From: Hexactinellida sp. DTS-2022
Lineage: Eukaryota; Porifera; Hexactinellida
Assembly (NCBI GenBank): GCA_028753945.1
Contig: JAPNXP010000001.1
Span: forward strand, 2,904,501 to 2,968,500
Direction: 5' to 3'
Length of the DNA stretch: 64,000 nucleotides
Below, one piece after another: positions 57,580 through 64,000 of the stretch (the first letter of the stretch is position 1; each line of letters starts with the position of its first letter). Made by a program: the position numbers and the translations under genes. Under the pieces are notes generated by a model. The model searched no databases and was not told the DNA's origin. It saw only the letters and a list, made by a program, of their open reading frames with translations.

Positions 57580-57729
57580 CAGCGCTACCTCCATTTTCGT
57601 ATTTCGATTATCCGAACACATTTGGCAGGGTTATTCCATAAATTAGTTCAACCTTGAATTATCCTAACTTTAGAATATCTGAACGTGCTTGAGTTGTCCC
57701 AAAGAGTTCGGATAATCGAGTTTGTACTG
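57580..57729. mobile_element. Pogo/Tigger-like MITE, decayed, 150 bp
   Basis: CAGCGCTACCTCCATTTTCG then TCGATTATCCGAAC at the left; GTTCGGATAATCGAGTTTGTACTG at the right in inverted form (19 bases of it given by GTTCGGATAATCGAGTTTG). TA on the left, CA on the right. Confidence 0.65.
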
Positions 57730-58172
57730 CAATCGTATTATTGAGAAATATTCTTATTCTATTACTACTCAGTCCTTGCGAGTTGTTTAGAATATTTCAG
57801 CTGTTTCAACTAAAATCTCTTTAAATATAAAACTAATTGCAATATGGAATGGAATATTATTTGGTTGTTTTTTTCAATATAAATACTGCTATATTTCTAT
57901 ATTTACTTAATTTCTTCCATCTAGCCGACAATTAAACTCTGATATTATAATGATTATTCTAGAAGATAATTTTAAAATATCTCCGTGTTTCATTGGGAAC
58001 ATTTTTTAAATTCAACTATGTGAGTTTTATAAAAATCATTATTTTTTAATGATTATTTCATAATTCATAATAGTAAACTCACTATAAAACAGATTTCATT
58101 TTCCTAAAAATACTTGACCTTCTATAATTACGCTTACTTACAATCTACATTCATATATTCAATATGATACTA
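57730..58172. other. AT-rich spacer
   Basis: Nothing supported. Confidence 0.4.
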
Positions 58173-58173
58173 C

Positions 58174-58362
58174 AGTGAACTTTCGTTATAACGAAGTGCT
58201 TGGGACCTGTAAATACCTTCTTTATATTCGGATATTCGTTACAAGCGGATAATAGTTAATGTATTTAGTTGTTCTGGGGGAAATTACCATTTTGTTTAAA
58301 CCGTTAAAATGAACTCGGAAATAGCGAAACTATTTCCCAGTACATTTTAACGGGAGTTCATT
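58174..58362. mobile_element. TIR element, about 190 bp
   Basis: CAGTGAACTTTCGTTATAAC at the left; in complement GACAATGAACTCCCGTTAAA at the right. TA precedes the left end (58172-58173). Diverged, right end approximate. Confidence 0.6.
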
Positions 58363-58978
58363 GTCTAATATTTCCCATTTAATGACTTGTCTTTTAGCTT
58401 TTCACATTGTTTAAGATATACGTATAATCAATAAATAATCGGTGATTAATTATGAATTGTTAACAAACCAAAATAGAATTCATAATGTAATTATGAGTGA
58501 TTGTCAAAAATCTCCTTTATGACAATAGATATCCATGGTACATAATGGCATTCTATTTGCAGTTATATATACGCTATCTTTCTAAATGATTCACATTTAG
58601 GTATCCACTACCAAATATCCTATTTATATTAAATAAACTGCGATTAATGGATAGTGTGCATTTGATATCTTCACATTTTGCCGTGTTGTTTGATATAAAT
58701 GATTTGGTTTAAGTTATTGATTAAATCATGAAAATCATGATTTTATTCAAATTTTAATTACTTCCATTAACTTTAAAAATATATTAAAATGTGACCTGTC
58801 TAGTTTAGGATTTTCGAAATTAGCCCAAACCCCATATTAGAACAATTCCTTTATTAGTATTTAGATTGTTCTCATTAATCAATCAATATAAACTACTTCT
58901 TTACGCACAATAACTATTCATTCACAAATTACTTCATAATGTGAAGCAAATTTGTCAAGTCAATAAATTGAGTCTATG
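58363..58978. other. AT-rich spacer
   Basis: Nothing supported; its last seven bases are the left P duplication. Confidence 0.4.
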
Positions 58979-59154
58979 CATAGCCTACTATATACATGTA
59001 TACAGCTGTGCAACTTACCGAATACAAGACCAAAATAGAGGCCAGTTTCTATTTTCAATGATATTCTCACTTATGTTAAATTACTCACTTCGATGTTTAT
59101 AATAGCAATATTACCACATGAAATAACGAATTTACATCAACCGTGGGAATTTTT

Positions 59155-61652
59155 TCAATAATTCGCTGTCTGGTCTTGAATTGCTTCAATTCCATCCTTT
59201 CTTTTAGCGTCAGTTTGTTTTTTTCGCGTGGTTTCAGAGAGACACCTTGCTAGATTGGAGAGGTAAACGTTAGAGATAGTAGTATTAATCATCGAGCGAA
59301 ATTTACTTGAGTATGCAGAGCAGATAAAATGAGCATCCCAATTCTGCGAGATTTCATTGAGCAACCTGTGACCCAAGATTTTCCATGGAACTTTAAAACT
59401 TCGAATTTGAGATTCATAAGTGTCCAATATAGCGAAAGCAGTGTAAGTGTAATGGTTGAGGGCAGATGGTGGTAATGTCAGGCCATGGTTTAGTGATTGT
59501 ACATCGTTATTGGTCACATGACCCTGCTTCAGCTCTCCAACACATTCAGTACAACTTACTTTTTTAGCAAAGAACAGGAAATATATCCTGCAACATAAGT
59601 GATAACTTCTACGGAATGGGCGTAAACTTCATCAAAATACCCATGGTGCCACGACACTTTGTTCATCCCCTAGTTATATATTTTTCTGGATAACTATTCA
59701 TTTTTGTTTTTGTGTCTTAATTAAAAAATTATTTAGCTCGCCATCTGCTTAATTTTGTTTGTGGGATTAATTTCGGTTTGAAAATGCCAGGGTGTCAGAC
59801 ACCTTTGGCATCATGGCATCACAGCCGTTAGGGTGCCAGGCAACCGCCGCACTCCCCAAGTTTACGCCCCTGTTCTACGGTATCGTTCGATAATAACATA
59901 TGGTCATGGTCTTCAAAGCTAGCTTCTGATATCAATTTTGAGACCTGTTCGTCGTCCAATTCCTCAGAAGAGGTTAGTTCTTCTACTCTCAATTCATTCT
60001 TAAGAATAGTTTTTAAGGAAATTATAGACTCGGAGCGCATAACTTCAGTTAAACTAACCCTTAATCGACCACCGCTCATCTGTCTGTAATGAGAAAATCT
60101 CCTATCAAGAGGATCGGTTTGCAATCTGCCTATAAGTATATATTGATATCCAGCTGATAGTAGGTCAGAGCTTAAGTCAGCAATGGTACGATTAGTGAAT
60201 GTAAAAGCTTTGAAAGTTTGGTAAGTCCGATGAATTGACTGGAATTACAAGTTTCAAGCCAATTACTAATTGCTCGAAGAAAATCTATTTTATCATTCGA
60301 TACGAGAGCGTTTCCTATTCGCGTTGGGTGGAAGCGTTCCTTAGCATTAACTACTAACCACCAGGCATGGATAAGTTCGAGGAAGGCGATAGTGGTGTAC
60401 TCTTCGGGTAAATATCTACGAATCGCAGAAGTGGTAGTTGGTTCAAATACTGCGAGAGCAAGTGGCACTGATTGCTTATTGTTTCCTGGATGGAGAACAG
60501 AATAAGATAACTTTGGCACTTTCTTTAGATGAGCATTCAAGGTTAAATCATGGGTGTGTACTTGGTGAAGATGAGACCAAATATCGAAGCCTGGAGGAAT
60601 GTGGAAAACTGTATCTTGTAGATTAAGATAAATTGTGGAACCTGGAAAAATCGGGAAGATATAAGATTATTTCGAATATTCTTAACTAAGTGTACTGTAT
60701 CGAACATCAAGAAAATATGCTGAGCAGAATTAGAAGGGTTCTTGATGCAATATTCTCTATTATCAAGAGGGAAATCTTTACTAAAACTCTATATGCTTTC
60801 ACGTTAATTGAATGGTTGTCTGCAATTACTCCTCGAATGTGAAATTTTCCTTCGTTTAGGATTGAAATACAGTTCAAGATTCCATTGCAAACATCAAGGA
60901 AAGTAAGCTTAACAATAGGTATTGCTTTTATAATAGTTTTCTTCAACGAAACAACCATGAAGCACAATATACTCTTGAACATGTTTAGATCACCGTCACA
61001 ATACTTCGATATGGTAGTTGTGTGACGCATTCTACTGTAGTTTGGGAGGTTAGTGAGCATGTCTAAGGAAGTCAATTTGCATCCCGCTGCTGTGGATATG
61101 TAGTCAGGAAGGAATAGGAGATGATTCAAAACTGAGTATAACGTGCAAATCATTTGTTACATGTACACACTCTTGAATCACAGCTATTCCTGAGTCTATC
61201 TTGACTCGATGTGCAGTAACTCCAAATTCTGAAACATCAACATGGAAGTTCCGGTATTCATCTGCTACTTTCATATAGGAGACAACTCTTTCCTTGGTAA
61301 TTACTGTATATTTATCCATAAAGAGAGACAGCTCATCTTTTTGATAAACACGTGGTTTGGGAAACTTTCGCACTCTGATGGGAATAACTGATTGGCTTTT
61401 AGAAATAGACGAAGGATGTATAGTTGGAATAGGTTTGAGGGAATAATTAAGTAGAACTCTTTCTTTACCAAGAGAAAGGTAAGTACTTTCGAAGTGATCG
61501 ATACAAATCCTTGAGCTCTCAGTTATGACGAAATCCTTACGGTTAACAAACTCAACCCACTTCGTACGTAGGGTATCTTTTTCTGGGAATTGAAATAAGG
61601 CTCTTGAGGAGCATCCAGTCTTGCAACCAACAACTGCACATTTAAAACCCAT
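59155..61652 (-). pseudogene. P-element transposase, frameshifted, with nested MITE
   Basis: Reading from 61652, MGFKCAVVGCKTG ... RICIDHFE is a THAP domain with all four zinc ligands. The frame shifts near 61.13 kb. The next block has RGVIADNHSINVKAY (second catalytic Asp, about 60.8 kb). Another shift leads to LNAHLKKVPKLSY-like NAHLKKVPKLSYSVLHPGNN and ERFHPTRIGNAL (60.54-60.3 kb), then QTDPLDRRFSHYRQMSGG (60.12 kb) with its acidic residue as Asp-Pro-Leu-Asp. The usual Glu of DPLE is Asp here, which may itself be damaging. A hAT MITE at 59615-59872 splits the C-terminal tail, which resumes at 59.6-59.16 kb with CTECVGELKQG and a basic end. Sequence around the first catalytic Asp was not identified. 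It is a different subfamily from the 36-kb copy, judging by its THAP and length. Confidence 0.88.
59615..59872. mobile_element. hAT MITE family B, copy 2, 258 bp, inside the P element
   Basis: Right end in complement CAGGGGCGTAAACTTGGGG, left end AATGGGCGTAAACTTC. Perfect 8-bp duplication TTCTACGG at 59607-59614 and 59873-59880. Same family as 39857-40112 in reverse orientation. Confidence 0.94.
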
Positions 61653-61925
61653 AATGCAGGCGGTTGATTAGTTTAGCTAATAACATACAAAATTAAGAGA
61701 GTGTAAGATTAATTACACTAGTTTGAGGATGAGATTGTACCAGCATGTGTTGGCGAGTAAAAAGAACCATTTGTTCGACTGCAATGATCAGTAATAATAG
61801 TAGTCAATAATATAAAAATAATTGACGTGGTTTGGTATAAATAAATTAACTGGCCTTCTATTTTGGCCTTGTATTCGGTAGGTTGCATAGCTGTATATAT
61901 ATATATAGTAGGCTATGGTCTATGG

Positions 61926-62242
61926 CAGGGGTCCCCAAACTGCGGGCCGCGGGCCAAATGCGGCCCGCGAAAGCAAAATATGCGGCCCACCAAAAAATAT
62001 TGTGAAAAGCAAACAGGCTCAGATCGCTAAATGAAACTATATATAGTTTTAGTGATAGTGGTAGTTATGTCTTGTAATTGATAATAGCCAATTAAAATTA
62101 CATGATTTAAAGATTTAATGCTAGGTTACAATAAAAATTGAAATGTATATGCTGTTGAAATTTTTGTGTATTTGAGTTGCGGCCCTCGATCAAATTCTTA
62201 TAACTAATGTGGCCCTCGACTGAGAAAGGTTGGGGACCCCTG
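61926..62242. mobile_element. hAT MITE, 317 bp, next to the P element end
   Basis: Ends CAGGGGTCCCCAAACTGCGG and, in complement, CAGGGGTCCCCAACC. Perfect 8-bp duplication GTCTATGG at 61918-61925 and 62243-62250. Since this overlaps the P duplication GTCTATG, the MITE came after the P element. GGCCCGCG and GCGGCCC motifs at both ends. Confidence 0.94.
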
Positions 62243-62250
62243 GTCTATGG

Positions 62251-63227
62251 CATAAGAAAACTTGCAGTTCTCAACACGTTTCTTTTATCTGTTCTCCCAC
62301 AAAAAATTGGTGCGAAGTTGCTTATTGGGCGTGACGTTATGCGTTTTATTCAAGATAATGAACTTCATCATCAATGCTATCTATGAGATTTAATTAAGAT
62401 ATTGGACCATTGCCACCTTCCAGTGAAATCAAATAGACTCATCTCAACAAAATAGAATGTCTTTATAACTAGTCTTCAAACAACAACAGTAACTTATGAT
62501 TAGCAAAAAGCTTAGCAATATTTCAGACTTTTCAATCAAACCAGTCTAATTATTTGACAATGCTCTTGCTAATGCTGTCAGTTTAATAACTTTTGAGGAG
62601 GACCGGTATTTCGCGTTCAACAACATGGGTAGCTCTGCGACCATCGGATGAATAGTTTCTTTATTGGTAGCAATAGAAGGCCACTAAAAGTTACAGATCG
62701 TATAGAGCTTATTCAGCTTTTCTTGAATCCCTGTCCACCTGCCGAAGATTTAGACTAGATTATTGATTAAGAGGCTAGTGAAGACAAGGTTTTTGATGTT
62801 GCAATTAACGATATCGTGCAGTCATCGATTCCGGGAATACGACAGTCTGCATTCTGCAGATAAGACTTGTTGGCTTTCAGATTATTTTCAAACACTTTAC
62901 ACCTATATCTAGAATGTCGCAGAACGTGGAATTCAACTTAGACACCAATTTTATTTCAACTTCAACACACAAATGGTAGAGCAACATAGTAAAACTTTAG
63001 GAATTACCCTTGTTCTGATTTACATTTTATTTGATCGTTGTAGAACAGGCAGTTATTTCCAAATACATTTACTACCGATATTTCTCTGCAGATACAAAAA
63101 GTAGTATATTAACCTTTTAAAGCAAGTCTCTATATAAATGTGAATTTCACATTAAAGTTTTCAAAATCCGAAATTCAACCTGTGTCGGCAACTAAATCAC
63201 CTCGAATTATTTTAATTTTGATCGTAG
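62251..63227. other. Non-coding, no gene supported
   Basis: A short frame near 62.29-62.38 kb (KIGAKLLIGRDVMRFIQDNE) is too short to assign. Nothing else. Confidence 0.45.
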
Positions 63228-63772
63228 CATGCACGGCGCCAGGATTTTAGAACTGGGGGGGCAGAGGGGGGGCAACCAATTTTTCAAGGGGCAGCTTTTC
63301 CATCTGTCAGAATTTATCTGAAAACAATTGAGCTACGATGAACTTGTCATACATGCAAACTATCCAGGGATTTTGGACTTCATCGAAAATTCAGTGATTT
63401 TTTGAAATCACCTACTAGATATGCATTGTATTACAAATAATTTTATTTTTGAACAAAATAATTATCACAAATACTGTTAGTAAATTTGTATTTGCTACTT
63501 TTGGGGTGCGGCGATGCTATAATACGAGATATACGATATTAATATGTATGTTTTTGACGAAAATTGAGCGAGCGTAGCGAGCGAGCGAAAATTTTCAGAC
63601 AATCGAGCCTCTAGAATGGTGTCCAGGGGAATGGGCTTTGGGATTATCATGGGCGAATTTATCACATATAATTTTAACTTGAGAATACACTAAATCCTGC
63701 CCCCCCTACGGAGGCAGGATTTATAGTAGGGGGGGCGGCTCCCCCCGTGCCCCCCCTCTGGCGCCGCGCCTG
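63228..63772. mobile_element. hAT MITE, 545 bp
   Basis: Ends CATGCACGGCGCCAGGATTT and, in complement, CAGGCGCGGCGCCAG. Perfect 8-bp duplication GATCGTAG at 63220-63227 and 63773-63780. It contains GAGCGAGCGTAGCGAGCGAG, a small GAGCG-type repeat, near 63566. Confidence 0.92.
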
Positions 63773-64000
63773 GATCGTAGTTATTTTACAAATAAAAATG
63801 ATTTAATGAGATTCCACTTGGCCTTTCAAAATTGGTTATTTGAAAACCTTTCTATCAATACGTATTATTTAGGCCAGTGTTAATTTAGTACTAAAAATAT
63901 CTTGCAACCTAAACATGTACTAATTATATGATACGTACTATTATTGTGAAATGTCACGCGGCGGACCTCAGGTTGATAACCACTGTCTTAGGAAGTTGAT

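Larger units (their letters stand above)
58979..61917 (-). mobile_element. P element, 2.94 kb, full length but broken
   Basis: Inverted ends of about 68 bp start CATAGCCTACTATATA and share CAGCT.TGCAAC.TACCGAATACAAG and CCAAAATAGA.GGCCAGTT. The flanks are GTCTATG on both sides (58972-58978 and 61918-61924), again 7 bp. Inside are transposase fragments on the minus strand and a nested hAT MITE. Another hAT MITE landed immediately to its right. Confidence 0.93.

Noticed and set aside
62290..62385. Retroviral-type protease fragment (LLIGRDVMRF)
   Set aside because: Far too short and no neighbouring retroelement domain.
1..64000. tRNA or rRNA genes
   Set aside because: I looked for T-loop-like GGTTCGAATCC strings and rRNA-like conserved stretches and saw none that fit.

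Overview
The window looks like a piece of an AT-rich invertebrate animal genome, heavily colonised by DNA transposons. The two recognisable host genes belong to animal families: an intronless PP6 regulatory subunit (SAPS/PPP6R, 10.3-13.4 kb) and the first coding exon of an epithelial splicing regulator (ESRP/Fusilli, 32.8-33.4 kb) with a textbook splice donor. The species cannot be named from this sequence. I see no tRNA, rRNA or CRISPR array.

Layout. 1-5.5 kb: an autonomous Helitron on the minus strand. Its Rep-helicase frame is open from 4223 to the left edge, and a 142-bp tandem array lies between the ORF and the element's 5' end at 5492. 5.5-10.3 kb: degraded sequence with a THAP-domain fragment and a P-type fold-back. 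10.3-13.5 kb: PPP6R. 13.7-14.8 kb: a 1.1-kb palindromic fold-back. 15-17.4 kb: a hAT transposase relic and a LINE reverse-transcriptase scrap. 20-23.3 kb: hAT-type MITEs and a 20-bp minisatellite. 23.3-28.6 kb: a long, broken element coding for an unnamed multi-domain protein with a PIN/FEN-like acidic region and a C-terminal CXC cluster. A 0.6-kb deleted relative lies at 47.5-48.1 kb. 29-32.3 kb: MITEs and a second fold-back. 32.8 kb: ESRP exon. Everything to its right may be ESRP intron filled with nested elements.

The right half is dominated by one P-superfamily lineage whose ends read CATAGCCTACT or CATGGCCTACT and which makes 7-bp target duplications: an ORF-intact copy (35607-39540), a broken full-length copy (58979-61917), an end-less relic (44.7-47.1 kb) and fold-back derivatives. 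The ORF-intact copy has lost one of the four zinc ligands of its THAP domain (Cys to Phe). hAT MITEs with 8-bp duplications are inserted inside nearly every older element, which gives a relative order of events. At 40.3-42.6 kb three element classes are stacked: a TA-target element holding a hAT element holding a Helitron end with GCGAAGC hairpins.

The best candidates for something undescribed are the PIN-like/CXC element family (23.3-28.6 and 47.5-48.1 kb) and the 7-bp P lineage with its palindromic derivatives.
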